Below, in pieces: positions 51,957-60,882 of a stretch of DNA of 64,000 nucleotides; the first letter of the stretch is position 1; every line of letters starts with the position of its first letter. Under the pieces are notes generated by a model. The model ran no database searches. It was not told the origin of the DNA and saw nothing but the letters and a program-made list of their open reading frames with translations. The DNA is taken from positions 644,001 through 708,000 of the forward strand of contig JASJDC010000002.1 of assembly GCA_030065235.1 (NCBI GenBank), written 5' to 3'. The stretch comes from Alphaproteobacteria bacterium (GTDB lineage: Bacteria; Pseudomonadota; Alphaproteobacteria; UBA8366; Aestuariispiraceae). A program made the translations under genes and the position numbers.

Positions 51957-53114
51957 ATGAAAAAACAAACTTGGGCCGTGCCGGCGCTCCAAAGATTCGC
52001 TCTGCTTACCGTGCTTGTGACCCTGGCCGGATGCGCCGAGCCTGTGGTCAAACGCTATGAGTTTGACGATCAGCTCATGCGGCGCGAGATGATCGAGCAT
52101 GTTAAAGCGGTGATCGCCAAAAGCCATGCCGATGAAGAGCGGCTTTGGGCCGTCGCCAGCCCGATCCTGAGGGAAGGCGTGCCCCTATGCGGAGAGGCGG
52201 TTGGTGTGAGCCTTGGGTGGCGGCTTCACGGACTTGGCGACTACAAAGGCAGCAGCGTGCAAATTGAAGCCGTCGCCGAGTACTATGGCGGCGCCGCGTT
52301 CAACACCTACCGGCCTATGGTCAAGTTCACCGTCCCGGGCGGACCCGCGGAGAAAGCCGGGATCAAAGCAGGCGATATCGTAGTGAAAGTCGGCGACTAC
52401 ACGATGTTGAAAGGACCGACTGCGGTAAACGCGTTCTATAGGGAAGCTCCGAAAATCGACCTCAAAGGCAAGGACTCGATCCGTATCGTGGTCGAGCGCA
52501 ACGAGCGAGAGATTAGCTTTGACGTCGCGCTCGAACTGCAATGCGACTTCCCGCTGATCGTCCAAATCAGCCCGGAGCAAAACGCGTTCGCTGACGGTAG
52601 GCATATCGTCTTCACAACGGGCATGTTGAGAGACGCGAGCGACTATCATCTGGCGATCATTTTCGGGCACGAACTGGCCCACAATGCGATGCTGCATATC
52701 CAAAAGACGGAAGAGAACCTGGACATGGCCATTGTCGCCGGCACGGTGATCGATATCGCCTTGCTGGTCGTCGGCGTCGACACCAACCGGGGCGCAACCC
52801 GTTACCTGATGGATCAGGCGCGAAACTATAAGAGCGTCGAATTCGAGAATGAGGCCGACTATATCGGCATGTATTTCCTGGCGCGCGCCGGTTACGAATT
52901 CCACGACGCCGCCAGCCTCTGGCGCTTCATGGCGACTCACAACCCGGATTCGATCTATGCTGTATCCACTCACCCGCCAACGCCCGAGCGCGCGCTCGCC
53001 TTAAGGCGGACCGCGCGCGAAATCCAGGATCTGATCGATCGCGGCGAAGAGATCATGCCAAAGCTGCCAGACGATTGGGTCGGGCCGGTGCGTGAAAAGA
53101 ATCCGGAAAGCTGA
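51957..53114 (+). CDS. M48 family metallopeptidase lipoprotein with PDZ domain
   Basis: A 385-residue envelope peptidase. A lipoprotein signal ends in LAGC (Cys26). A PDZ-like domain (about 119-192, [22 protein letters not shown]) comes before the M48 catalytic region. HELAH at 238-242 gives two zinc His and the catalytic Glu, and ENEAD at 297-301 supplies the third ligand region. Members with this order are thought to degrade misfolded envelope proteins. It starts at ATG 51957; an ATG five codons upstream is possible. It seems less GC-rich than its neighbours and sits between hisB and hslV. Confidence 0.87.
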   Translation: MKKQTWAVPALQRFALLTVLVTLAGCAEPVVKRYEFDDQLMRREMIEHVKAVIAKSHADEERLWAVASPILREGVPLCGEAVGVSLGWRLHGLGDYKGSSVQIEAVAEYYGGAAFNTYRPMVKFTVPGGPAEKAGIKAGDIVVKVGDYTMLKGPTAVNAFYREAPKIDLKGKDSIRIVVERNEREISFDVALELQCDFPLIVQISPEQNAFADGRHIVFTTGMLRDASDYHLAIIFGHELAHNAMLHIQKTEENLDMAIVAGTVIDIALLVVGVDTNRGATRYLMDQARNYKSVEFENEADYIGMYFLARAGYEFHDAASLWRFMATHNPDSIYAVSTHPPTPERALALRRTAREIQDLIDRGEEIMPKLPDDWVGPVREKNPES

Positions 53115-53146
53115 GACAACCGTCCCACGCAGCGCCGTCGCGCCCC

Positions 53147-53178
53147 ATTGACGCGCCGGGTCGCGATCCGCATATCGG
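53147..53178 (+). promoter_or_regulatory. Weak sigma-32-like promoter candidate for hslVU
   Basis: ATTG and CGCATATCGG are separated by 18 nt, matching most but not all positions of the alphaproteobacterial RpoH consensus. Transcription from it would start at or just after the upstream hslV ATG, which would favour the internal ATG at 53216 as start. Confidence 0.28.
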
Positions 53179-53182
53179 GGCG

Positions 53183-53746
53183 ATGAACAACAGCTCATCC
53201 CAGGGGTCCGCGGCGATGCATGCGACCACCATCCTGTCTGTCCGAAAAGGCGGCGCCGTCGTGGTCGCCGGGGACGGGCAGGTCTCCCTCGGCGACACCG
53301 TCTTCAAGTCGAACGCGCGCAAGGTGCGGTCGCTGGCCGATGGCGGCGTTCTGGTCGGCTTCGCCGGCGCCACCGCCGACGCCTTCACCCTTTTCGAGCG
53401 GCTGGAGGCGAAGCTGGAGCAATATCCCAACCAGCTCACCCGCGCCTGCGTCGAGCTCGCCAAAGATTGGCGGACCGACCGCTATCTGCGGCGGCTGGAG
53501 GCGATGATGGCGGTCGCCGACAAGGATGTCTCTCTGATCCTCTCGGGCACCGGCGACGTGATCGAGCCGGAGGACGGGTTGATCGGCATTGGGTCCGGCG
53601 GGTCCTACGCCTTGGCCGCCGCCCGCGCGCTGGTCGATCGCGATGATTTGGACGCGGAGGCGGTGGCCCGCCGGGCGATGAAGATCGCCGGCGATATCTG
53701 CATCTACACCAACCAGAATATCAGCGTGGAGACCCTCAACGCATGA
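53183..53746 (+). CDS. hslV: ATP-dependent protease subunit HslV
   Basis: HslV is the proteasome-like peptidase of the HslUV complex. The mature enzyme should begin at the first Thr of [12 protein letters not shown], the nucleophile, after removal of about 13 residues. [20 protein letters not shown] and [16 protein letters not shown] are family hallmarks. The ATG at 53183 gives an extended propeptide (187 aa), usual in alphaproteobacteria; a second ATG at 53216 directly before His-Ala-Thr is also plausible. The stop overlaps hslU (ATGA). Confidence 0.95.
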   Translation: MNNSSSQGSAAMHATTILSVRKGGAVVVAGDGQVSLGDTVFKSNARKVRSLADGGVLVGFAGATADAFTLFERLEAKLEQYPNQLTRACVELAKDWRTDRYLRRLEAMMAVADKDVSLILSGTGDVIEPEDGLIGIGSGGSYALAAARALVDRDDLDAEAVARRAMKIAGDICIYTNQNISVETLNA

Positions 53747-55053
53747 CCAGTTTCAGCCCCAGGGAAATCGTCTCCGAGCTGGATCGCTTCATTGTCGGCC
53801 AAAACGACGCCAAGCGCGCCGTCGCCATCGCCCTGCGCAACCGGTGGCGCCGTCAGCAATTGGACGACGCGATGAAGGAAGAGGTGCTGCCGAAAAACAT
53901 CCTGATGATCGGCCCGACCGGGTGCGGCAAGACCGAGATTGCGCGCCGTCTGGCGCGGCTGGCCAAGGCGCCCTTCATCAAGGTCGAGGCGACCAAGTTC
54001 ACCGAGGTCGGCTATGTCGGCCGCGATGTCGAACAGATCGTCCGCGACCTGGTCGAAGTAGCGATCCAGATGGCGACCGAAACCCAGCGCAAGGAAGTGC
54101 GCGCCAAGGCGGAACTGGCCGCCGAGGACCGGGTGCTCGACGCGCTGGTCGGCGAGAACGCCGGCGAGGCGACGCGTCAGAGCTTTCGCAAGAAACTGCG
54201 GGAAGGCGAGTTGGACGAGCGCGAGATCGAGATTCAGGTTCGCGACGCGGGCGGTTTCGGCATGCCGATGATGGAAATTCCGGGCATGCCCGGCGGCCAG
54301 ATGGGCGCAATCAATCTGAACGAGATGCTCGGCAAGGCTTTGGGCCAGCGCACCAAGACCCGCAAATACTCCGTCACCGAGTCCTACCAGGTGTTGCTGG
54401 CGGAAGAGGCGGATAAGCTGATTGATCAGGAGAAGATCACCGAACAGGCGATCGAGATGGTCGAGCAGAACGGCATCGCCTTCATCGACGAGATCGACAA
54501 GATCACCGTGCGTTCCGAACGCCAGGGCGGCGATGTCAGCCGGGAAGGGGTGCAACGCGACCTGTTGCCGTTGATCGAGGGCACCACCGTCGCCACCAAA
54601 CATGGGGCGGTGAAGACCGACCATATCCTGTTCGTCGCCTCGGGCGCCTTCCACCAGTCGAAACCGGCGGACCTGTTGCCGGAATTGCAGGGGCGGCTGC
54701 CCATCCGGGTCAGCCTGCAGGCCTTGGTCGAGGCGGATTTCGGCCGCATCCTGCGCGAGCCGGAAAACAGCCTGATCAAGCAATATGTCGCGCTCTTAGC
54801 GACCGAGCACGTGACCTTGAATTTCACCGAAGAGGCGATCGATCGGCTGGCGGCGCTGTCAGCGGAGATCAACGAAACGGTCGAGAATATCGGGGCCCGG
54901 CGCCTGCACACGGTCTTGGAGAAACTGCTCGAGGAAATCTCTTTCACCGCATCGGACAGGGGCGGCGAGACGATCGAGATCACCGCGGAATATGTCGATC
55001 TTCAGGTCAAGGAACTGGCCAAGAACGCCGATCTCAGCAAGTTCATTCTCTGA
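53743..55053 (+). CDS. hslU: HslU ATPase subunit of HslUV protease
   Basis: HslU is a AAA+ unfoldase that feeds proteins to HslV. The 436-residue protein begins with [25 protein letters not shown] and has Walker [14 protein letters not shown] (about 57-69). The substrate-engaging pore motif follows in [11 protein letters not shown]. The I domain spans about 110-240 and Walker B reads [11 protein letters not shown]. The C-terminal tail LSKFIL docks into HslV. It overlaps hslV by 4 nt and is followed by a dehydrogenase gene 30 nt later. Confidence 0.97.
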   Translation: MTSFSPREIVSELDRFIVGQNDAKRAVAIALRNRWRRQQLDDAMKEEVLPKNILMIGPTGCGKTEIARRLARLAKAPFIKVEATKFTEVGYVGRDVEQIVRDLVEVAIQMATETQRKEVRAKAELAAEDRVLDALVGENAGEATRQSFRKKLREGELDEREIEIQVRDAGGFGMPMMEIPGMPGGQMGAINLNEMLGKALGQRTKTRKYSVTESYQVLLAEEADKLIDQEKITEQAIEMVEQNGIAFIDEIDKITVRSERQGGDVSREGVQRDLLPLIEGTTVATKHGAVKTDHILFVASGAFHQSKPADLLPELQGRLPIRVSLQALVEADFGRILREPENSLIKQYVALLATEHVTLNFTEEAIDRLAALSAEINETVENIGARRLHTVLEKLLEEISFTASDRGGETIEITAEYVDLQVKELAKNADLSKFIL

Positions 55054-55083
55054 CCCGTCACTCGATCTCTTTGGAAGCGCGCC

Positions 55084-56025
55084 ATGGCCGTCCTGCTGTT
55101 GAACAGCCTGCATCACCGTGACGACTGGGCGGCCGCCATCCGCAATGCCGCGCCGGACATCAGCCTGCGCGTCTGGCCGGAAGAGGCGGGCGATCTGACC
55201 GACATCCGCCACGCGATCGTCTGTCATCCGGAAATCGGGGTCTTAAAGCGCCTCCCGAACCTGGCGGCGATCCATTCGCTTTGGGCGGGGATCGATCATG
55301 TCACCAAGGACCCGGATCTGCCGAAATCCGTCCCCTTGATCCGTATGGTCGATCACAGCCTCAGCCAAGGCATGCTCGATTACGTCACCGGGCATGTCTA
55401 TCGCTGGCATCTGCAGATGCCGAAATTCGAGGCGCTGCAGAAACGCATCGAATGGCGACAGGAGGTCCCGCCGTTGGTCGAGGAACGCCGAGTCGGGATC
55501 ATGGGGATCGGAACCTTGGGCGCGCCCATCGCACAGCAGCTTGCTACCCTCGGCTTTCAAGTCAGCGGCTGGTCGCGATCACAGAAAAGCGTTCCGGGCG
55601 TCACCTGCTACGCCGGTGATGAAACGTTGCCGACCTTCCTGGCGGCGAGCGAGATCCTGGTCCTACTGCTCCCGAACACGGCGGATACGGCGGATATCCT
55701 CAATGCGGAGACGCTGGCGCACCTGCCCGAAGGGGCCGCGATCATCAACGCCGGGCGCGGGACCCTGATCGACGAGCCGGCGCTGATCGCAGCGCTCGAT
55801 GCCGGCGCGCTCGGCGGCGCGACGCTCGATGTTTTCAAGACCGAGCCTTTGCCGGAAGATCACCCTTTCTGGCGGCACCCGAAAATCACCGTGACGCCGC
55901 ATGTCGCCGCCGAGACCCGGATTTCATCGGCCAGCCAAGTCATCATCGACAATATCCGCCGCCTCGACGCCGGCGCCCCGATCAGCGATTTCGAGGGCGT
56001 CGTCGACCATGCGGCGGGGTACTAA
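55084..56025 (+). CDS. Glyoxylate/hydroxypyruvate reductase A-like D-2-hydroxyacid dehydrogenase
   Basis: A 313-residue NAD(P)-dependent dehydrogenase of the GhrA type. The Rossmann motif is VGIMGIGTLGAPIAQQL (about 137-153). The catalytic Arg, Glu and His are in NAGRGTLIDE, KTEPLPEDHPFW and VTPHVAAET. The SLWAGIDHVTKDPDLP segment is characteristic of GhrA, which reduces glyoxylate and hydroxypyruvate. The exact substrate cannot be fixed. It lies 30 nt after hslU and converges on smr; lactate genes are close by. Confidence 0.87.
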   Translation: MAVLLLNSLHHRDDWAAAIRNAAPDISLRVWPEEAGDLTDIRHAIVCHPEIGVLKRLPNLAAIHSLWAGIDHVTKDPDLPKSVPLIRMVDHSLSQGMLDYVTGHVYRWHLQMPKFEALQKRIEWRQEVPPLVEERRVGIMGIGTLGAPIAQQLATLGFQVSGWSRSQKSVPGVTCYAGDETLPTFLAASEILVLLLPNTADTADILNAETLAHLPEGAAIINAGRGTLIDEPALIAALDAGALGGATLDVFKTEPLPEDHPFWRHPKITVTPHVAAETRISSASQVIIDNIRRLDAGAPISDFEGVVDHAAGY

Positions 56026-56031
56026 CGGCCC

Positions 56032-56586
56032 TCAGCGCTTCCGCTTCAGCAGCACATAGAGGGCGCCGGTCCCGCCGTCGCGCGGCTGGGCGTGCTGGAT
56101 CGAGACGATCTTGGACCGGATGTCCGCCTGATTGAGCCAACGCGGCGCGGCGGCCTGCAACACGCCGCTTCCCTTGCCGGTGATCACCAGGACGCAGCGC
56201 AGCTCGCGCTCATAAGACCGAGCAATAAAAGATTTCAGCGCCCGCTCGCCGGTCTGTTGCGTATGGCCATGCAGGTCGAACCGCGCCTCGATCGGCAGTT
56301 TTCCGCGTTTCAGACGGCCGGCGGTGCGCTTGTCGAGCCCCGGCGCAGCGCCAATCGATAGGTCCGGGGGCGGCGGTCGCGGTATCGGCGGAGCTTTGAT
56401 GGGCGGCGCGTTGAAGGCGGCATGCGCCTTCATCTCCGCTTTCAACCGCGGTTTCGCTGTCGGGTCCACCTGCGATTCAGGGGCGAAGCGCCGCGCGGAG
56501 TTTCGATCCTTCAGCGGCGTGACAGAATCGGTGATCGCTTGCCAGAGGGCGGCGTCGTCATCGCGGGGCGGTTTCTTGCCGGCCAT
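56032..56586 (-). CDS. Smr domain protein
   Basis: A 184-residue protein with a C-terminal Smr domain (about 95-182). FDLHGHTQQTGERAL carries the LDxH motif and VITGKGSG the second conserved loop, which together form a nuclease-like site in MutS2 and related proteins. The N-terminal half is charged and Pro-rich and probably disordered. Stand-alone Smr proteins may be endonucleases. In many alphaproteobacteria this gene follows mltA; here the lut operon lies between them. It is 18 nt after lutC. Confidence 0.88.
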   Translation of the reverse strand: MAGKKPPRDDDAALWQAITDSVTPLKDRNSARRFAPESQVDPTAKPRLKAEMKAHAAFNAPPIKAPPIPRPPPPDLSIGAAPGLDKRTAGRLKRGKLPIEARFDLHGHTQQTGERALKSFIARSYERELRCVLVITGKGSGVLQAAAPRWLNQADIRSKIVSIQHAQPRDGGTGALYVLLKRKR

Positions 56587-56604
56587 GGGTGCGCGCCCGC
56601 CGCC

Positions 56605-57288
56605 TCACGCAGCGTCGACCAGCAGGATATGCAGCCGGCGCGGCCCATGCGCGCCGAGATAGATCGTCTGCTCGATATCGCCGGTGCGGGACGGGCCGGT
56701 GACGAACGTCACCGCGCGCGGCATCGCCCCCACGCCCAGCTTGGCGCGCAAGACGTCCCAGCACTCCTCATAGGTCCCGCCAACCTCATCGGCGCGGAGG
56801 ACGATGACATGGGTTTCGGGCAGAAAGTTAAGGGTCACGGGGCTGTCCGGCCCGGAGCACAGCATCACCGAGCCGGTCTCCGCCGCCGCCGACAAAGCGC
56901 GCGACAGGCCGACCACATCCGCCCCATCGCTCGACCCTGTCTTGATCTCCAGCGCCGGTCGCTCGGCCCATGGCAACGCTTCGAGATCGGGATGCGGGGC
57001 CATGCGGAAAGCCGCCGGCAGATTCTCCGACGCAAGATAGCGGGCCAGCGCGTCCGGGATCGCGGAGGCGTCCGCCAATCGATCCACCGTCGCATTCACC
57101 TTGGTTGCCTGATCGACAAACAAATCGACCAAAGCCGGCGGATCGAGATCGACCCGCTCGGGTCGGATGCCGCGTTCATGAGCCGCGATCCGCGCGTCCA
57201 ACTGCGCGTCGTCTTCTCGTTCCTCCGGCGCCGCTTCGTCGAGCGCGGCGCGGACGCGGCCGAAAATTCTAGATCGGGCTTCACTCAT
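56605..57288 (-). CDS. lutC: Lactate utilization protein C (LUD domain)
   Basis: LutC is a subunit of the L-lactate dehydrogenase complex LutABC, which oxidises lactate to pyruvate. The 227-residue protein has an N-terminal helical part and an LUD domain (about 110-225), including ETGSVMLCSGPDSP and the conserved THVIVLRADEVGGTYEE region, ending PSRTGDIEQTIYLGAHGPRRLHI. The start at 57288 gives the normal N-terminus, 13 nt after the lutB stop. It is the last gene of the lut operon. Confidence 0.93.
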   Translation of the reverse strand: MSEARSRIFGRVRAALDEAAPEEREDDAQLDARIAAHERGIRPERVDLDPPALVDLFVDQATKVNATVDRLADASAIPDALARYLASENLPAAFRMAPHPDLEALPWAERPALEIKTGSSDGADVVGLSRALSAAAETGSVMLCSGPDSPVTLNFLPETHVIVLRADEVGGTYEECWDVLRAKLGVGAMPRAVTFVTGPSRTGDIEQTIYLGAHGPRRLHILLVDAA

Positions 57289-57301
57289 ATCGTCAGCGCA
57301 C

Positions 57302-58735
57302 TCACCGCGCCGAAGGGCGCCGGCGTCCGCCGCGCGCCGACCATTGATCCTGGAACGACGCCCCTGTCGGCGCGGCCATATCGCGGTGATCGGTCCAACC
57401 TGAGGCCAGAGGCGCTTTTCGAAGGCTCCCGCCGCGCGCCGCCAGCCGCATCGCCCAGGAGGCGACCCGGGTTCCCAACCGATAGAGCCTTGGTTTGGTC
57501 GCCGCGAAGCGCCACAGGTCGAGACCGAACCGAGCCGCCGGCGGCGCCAGGCCCTTATCAAATTCTTCCTGCCGGTAATGACGCATCATTTTCGGCAGTG
57601 GGATTCGCATCGGGCAGACATCTTCGCAGCGGCCGCAGAAGGTCGAAGCGTTCGGCAGATGACCGGCCTCGGCGACGCCGAGGAAGGTCGGCGTCAGCAC
57701 CGAGCCGATCGGCCCCGGATAGACCCAGCCGTAACTATGACCGCCGACCGCGTGATAGACGGGACAATGGTTCATACAGGCGCCGCAGCGGATACAGCGC
57801 AGCGCGTCCTGGAACTCGGTTCCGAGCAGATCCGATCGGCCGTTATCGAGAATGACGACGTGATAGTCTTCCGGCCCGTCCGTATCCTCCGGCCGGCGCG
57901 GCCCGGTGGTGAAGGTGGTGTAGGCGGTGAATTCCTGACCCGTCGCCGAGCGCGCCAGCACCCGCAGGATCGAGGACGCGTCCTCCAGCGTCGGGACGAC
58001 CTTCTCGATCGAGGCGATGACGATATGGGTCTTGGCGAGCGTCTGGGTCAAATCGCCATTGCCCTCGTTCGTGACGATGACGCTGGAGCCGGTTTCGGCG
58101 ATCAGGAAATTCGCGCCGGTGATCCCGACATCGGCCTCGCTGTATTTCTCACGCAAGATTGCGCGGGCCTCGTTCAACAGGTCCGACGGTTCGCTCAACC
58201 GGCGCGCATCGTCGAGATGGGTGTGCTCTTCGCGGAAAGCCTCCTCAACCTCCTCCCGCAAGACATGGACCGCCGGCGCGATAATGTGGCTCGGCGGCTC
58301 GTTGCGCAGCTGCACGATATACTCGCCCAGGTCGGTCTCAACCCGCGAGATTCCATCCGCCTCCAAGGCCTCGTTCAGCGCGATCTCCTCGGCGATCATG
58401 CTCTTGCCCTTGGTCACCAGCTTGGCCTGTTTCTGGCGACAGATGTCGAGGATGATCTTGCGCGCCTCGGCGGCGGTCTCAGCCCAATGGACATGGGCGC
58501 CGGCCTCGATCGCCTTCCTCTCATAGCGTTCGAGATAGCGGTCGAGATTGGCCAGCGTATGGTTTTTCAGATCGCGGGCCTGATCGCGCAGCCGATCGAA
58601 TTCAGGAATTTTCTCCGCCGCTTCGCGCCGCCGTTCGACGAAACCGACCTTCATCTGCGCCAGCGCCGATTGCAGATTGTCGTTCGAGAGCGCCTGTTTC
58701 GCGTTCTCTTTAAACTGATGCGATGTCGGGTCCAT
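57302..58735 (-). CDS. lutB: Lactate utilization iron-sulfur protein LutB
   Basis: LutB is the large Fe-S subunit of the lactate oxidation complex. The 477-residue protein has an LUD domain (about 70-300, including GITGANFLIAETGSSVIVTNEGN) and two ferredoxin-like cluster motifs: CIRCGACMNHCPVY and FCGRCEDVCP. The C-terminal 90 residues hold the LutB_C region with a poorly conserved end. The start at 58735 lies 1 nt after the lutA stop, so the genes are coupled. Confidence 0.95.
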   Translation of the reverse strand: MDPTSHQFKENAKQALSNDNLQSALAQMKVGFVERRREAAEKIPEFDRLRDQARDLKNHTLANLDRYLERYERKAIEAGAHVHWAETAAEARKIILDICRQKQAKLVTKGKSMIAEEIALNEALEADGISRVETDLGEYIVQLRNEPPSHIIAPAVHVLREEVEEAFREEHTHLDDARRLSEPSDLLNEARAILREKYSEADVGITGANFLIAETGSSVIVTNEGNGDLTQTLAKTHIVIASIEKVVPTLEDASSILRVLARSATGQEFTAYTTFTTGPRRPEDTDGPEDYHVVILDNGRSDLLGTEFQDALRCIRCGACMNHCPVYHAVGGHSYGWVYPGPIGSVLTPTFLGVAEAGHLPNASTFCGRCEDVCPMRIPLPKMMRHYRQEEFDKGLAPPAARFGLDLWRFAATKPRLYRLGTRVASWAMRLAARGGSLRKAPLASGWTDHRDMAAPTGASFQDQWSARGGRRRPSAR

Positions 58736-58736
58736 C

Positions 58737-59546
58737 TCAGCCTTCCTTGCGCATAGGCTCGTCAATCTGGCCAATCGCCGGCGCGTCGCCCATGCCGGCC
58801 AGCACTTCGGCGACATGCCGCACCTGAATACCGCTTCCTTCACGGCTCAGCTTACCGGCCATGTTCAGCAGGCAGCCCAGATCGCCCGCCAGCAGCGTAT
58901 CGGCGCCGGTGGCGGTGATGTCGTCCGCTTTGTCCGAGACCATTTTGTTCGAGATTTCCGGATATTTGACACAGAAGGCGCCGCCAAAGCCGCAGCAGGT
59001 TTCCGCCGAGGGCAATTCCCGCAGATGCGCGCCCGCGACCGACGCCAGCAATTGGCGCGGTTGCGCCTTGATCTTCAATTCTCGCAAGCCCGAGCAGCTA
59101 TCGTGATAGGTGACCACGCCCTCATAGGCCGCCTCGACCCGATCGACCCCGAGGATATCGACCAGGAAAGAGATCAACTCATGGGTCTTGCCGGCGAGAT
59201 CGGCGGCCATCGGCCCCAATACCGGGTCTTCCTGAAACAGGCGCGGATAATGCTCATGGATCATGCCGGCGCAGGAACCGGACGGCGCCACCACATAGTC
59301 GAACTCGGCGAAGGCGCGCACCACCCCTTCGGCCACCGCCGCCGCGCTCTTGCTGTCGCCTGAGTTATAGGCCGGCTGACCGCAACAGGTCTGGTTCAGC
59401 GGCGCACTGACCTCGCAGCCCGCGTCCTCCAGAAGTTTCACGGCGGCGAATCCGACCTGAGGTCGAAAAAAATCGACCAGACAGGTCACGAACAGGCCCA
59501 CGCGCGGCCTTTCGGGTTCCTGGTGGGTCGATTGATCCGGCGGCAT
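58737..59546 (-). CDS. lutA: Lactate utilization Fe-S oxidoreductase LutA
   Basis: LutA is a 269-residue protein with two cysteine-rich CCG domains that bind Fe-S clusters. The first has VSAPLNQTCCGQPAYNSG and the second has the SCSGLREL and AETCCGFGGAFC segments. LFVTCLVDFFRPQVG begins the family. It leads the operon lutABC. The ATG has GGGAG 9 nt upstream, and a GntR-type dyad lies 17 nt before the start, which implies regulation by lactate or a related acid. Confidence 0.94.
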   Translation of the reverse strand: MPPDQSTHQEPERPRVGLFVTCLVDFFRPQVGFAAVKLLEDAGCEVSAPLNQTCCGQPAYNSGDSKSAAAVAEGVVRAFAEFDYVVAPSGSCAGMIHEHYPRLFQEDPVLGPMAADLAGKTHELISFLVDILGVDRVEAAYEGVVTYHDSCSGLRELKIKAQPRQLLASVAGAHLRELPSAETCCGFGGAFCVKYPEISNKMVSDKADDITATGADTLLAGDLGCLLNMAGKLSREGSGIQVRHVAEVLAGMGDAPAIGQIDEPMRKEG

Positions 59547-59562
59547 CCCGGCGGCTCCCGAT

Positions 59563-59575
59563 TTGGTAATACCAA
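59563..59575. promoter_or_regulatory. GntR-type operator dyad upstream of lutA
   Basis: TTGGTAATACCAA is a 6-1-6 inverted repeat containing TGGTNNNACCA, the pattern bound by FadR-subfamily GntR regulators such as LldR and PdhR. It lies 17 nt before the lutA start, a position suited to repression. No gntR gene is within the window. Confidence 0.62.
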
Positions 59576-59649
59576 TTTGACATTAGTGATATCCGGGCCG
59601 CCGCCCGATGGCAATGGGCGCAGACTGGGTCAGAGACAGAGAGGCCGCT

Positions 59650-60882
59650 TTAGCCGGACGGTCTGATCGTCGCCGCAACGTCGTTGGGCAGGAGAAGGTA
59701 ATAGCGGCCCGTGCTCTTCATCTTACCGGCTTCCGCCAGCGCCTCGGCGCCGAACCCCCAGAAGAAATCTCCGCGCACCGGACCCTTAATCGCGCCGCCC
59801 GTATCCTGCGCCACCATCAAGCGCTGAAGCGGCCGGTCCGGCGCCGAAGGCCAGGTCGTATCCAGCCAGATCAAAGTCCCCATGGCGATATGGGCGCGAT
59901 CCACAGCCAGGCTGCGACCCGGGGTCAAGGGCAGGCCTTCAGCCCCAATCGGCCCGTCGCCTTCTAGTTCGCGGAAAAAGACAAAGCGCGGATTCTCCCA
60001 GAGCAGTTCGTTGGCGCGCTCCGGGTTTTTCTCGATCCAGCCGCGAATGCCGTTCCAGGACGCTTCATGGGCCTGCAAATCCCCGCGATCGATCAGGACC
60101 CGGCCGACCGATTTGTAGGGCCGACCGTTATGACCGTCGAAGCCGATCCGAGCGACCGTCCCGTCCGGCAACACCACCCGGCCGGAGCCCTGAACCTGCA
60201 AGAGGAAGACGTCGATCGGGTCGCGGGCCCAAAAAAGCTCCAGGCCGCGGCCAGGCAGATGGGTCCGCTCCAGATCGGCGCGGGCCGGATAGGGCACAAA
60301 TCGACCGTCCTGAACCCGGCCGACCGCGCGCTGGCCTTTCAAATCCGGGTCGAAGATCCCGAGATCGGCGATGATATGGTCGTCCGGCCGCGCATAGATC
60401 GGATAGGCGTATTGCGCGTCCGGTGCGGCCGCGCCAAGCAGCTCGGCCTCGAAATAACCTGTGATCAGCCCGTCCGGATCTTCCCCGGCGGCGGCGGCGA
60501 AAGGCGTGAAATGGGTTTCGATGGCGCGCCGAAAGGTCTCTTCAGCGCCGCTCTCAATCCCATCCAGAGCGGCCTGGCAAGCAGGGCGCCATTGCGCGGC
60601 CGAGGTCTCCAGCGGCCCGGCTGTGATGGTCCGATCGGCGTCGCCGCGGAGCAGACGTTCACAGGAACGCTTGAGCGCGGGTCCGACCTGAAGCACGGAA
60701 TCCGCGCGCCAACCCGGCAGCGCGTCGTAATCAACTTCCGTCAAATACAGGTTGTCGGGGGACAGGACCGGTTTTGGCGGCTCTTCCTCGCAGGCGGCGA
60801 GACCCAACGCGACCGCCGCTAAGATTGGCAAAAACGAAAGGAGCCGACCGGGGCGCGACCAGCCGCCGACCTTTTCGGTCAA
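59650..60882 (-). CDS. mltA: Membrane-bound lytic murein transglycosylase A
   Basis: MltA cleaves peptidoglycan glycan strands at the outer membrane inner face. The 410-residue product begins with a lipoprotein-like signal (about 16-32, FLPILAAVALGLAAC). GYFEAELLGA, GLELFWARDPIDVFLLQVQGSG with GFDGHNGRPY, and the 3D domain with the catalytic Asp in VAQDTGGAIKG follow. I choose the TTG that overlaps the tim44 stop (TTGA), giving a compact signal peptide; an ATG at 60951 would add a charged 23-residue lead. It is coupled to tim44. Confidence 0.9.
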   Translation of the reverse strand: MTEKVGGWSRPGRLLSFLPILAAVALGLAACEEEPPKPVLSPDNLYLTEVDYDALPGWRADSVLQVGPALKRSCERLLRGDADRTITAGPLETSAAQWRPACQAALDGIESGAEETFRRAIETHFTPFAAAAGEDPDGLITGYFEAELLGAAAPDAQYAYPIYARPDDHIIADLGIFDPDLKGQRAVGRVQDGRFVPYPARADLERTHLPGRGLELFWARDPIDVFLLQVQGSGRVVLPDGTVARIGFDGHNGRPYKSVGRVLIDRGDLQAHEASWNGIRGWIEKNPERANELLWENPRFVFFRELEGDGPIGAEGLPLTPGRSLAVDRAHIAMGTLIWLDTTWPSAPDRPLQRLMVAQDTGGAIKGPVRGDFFWGFGAEALAEAGKMKSTGRYYLLLPNDVAATIRPSG

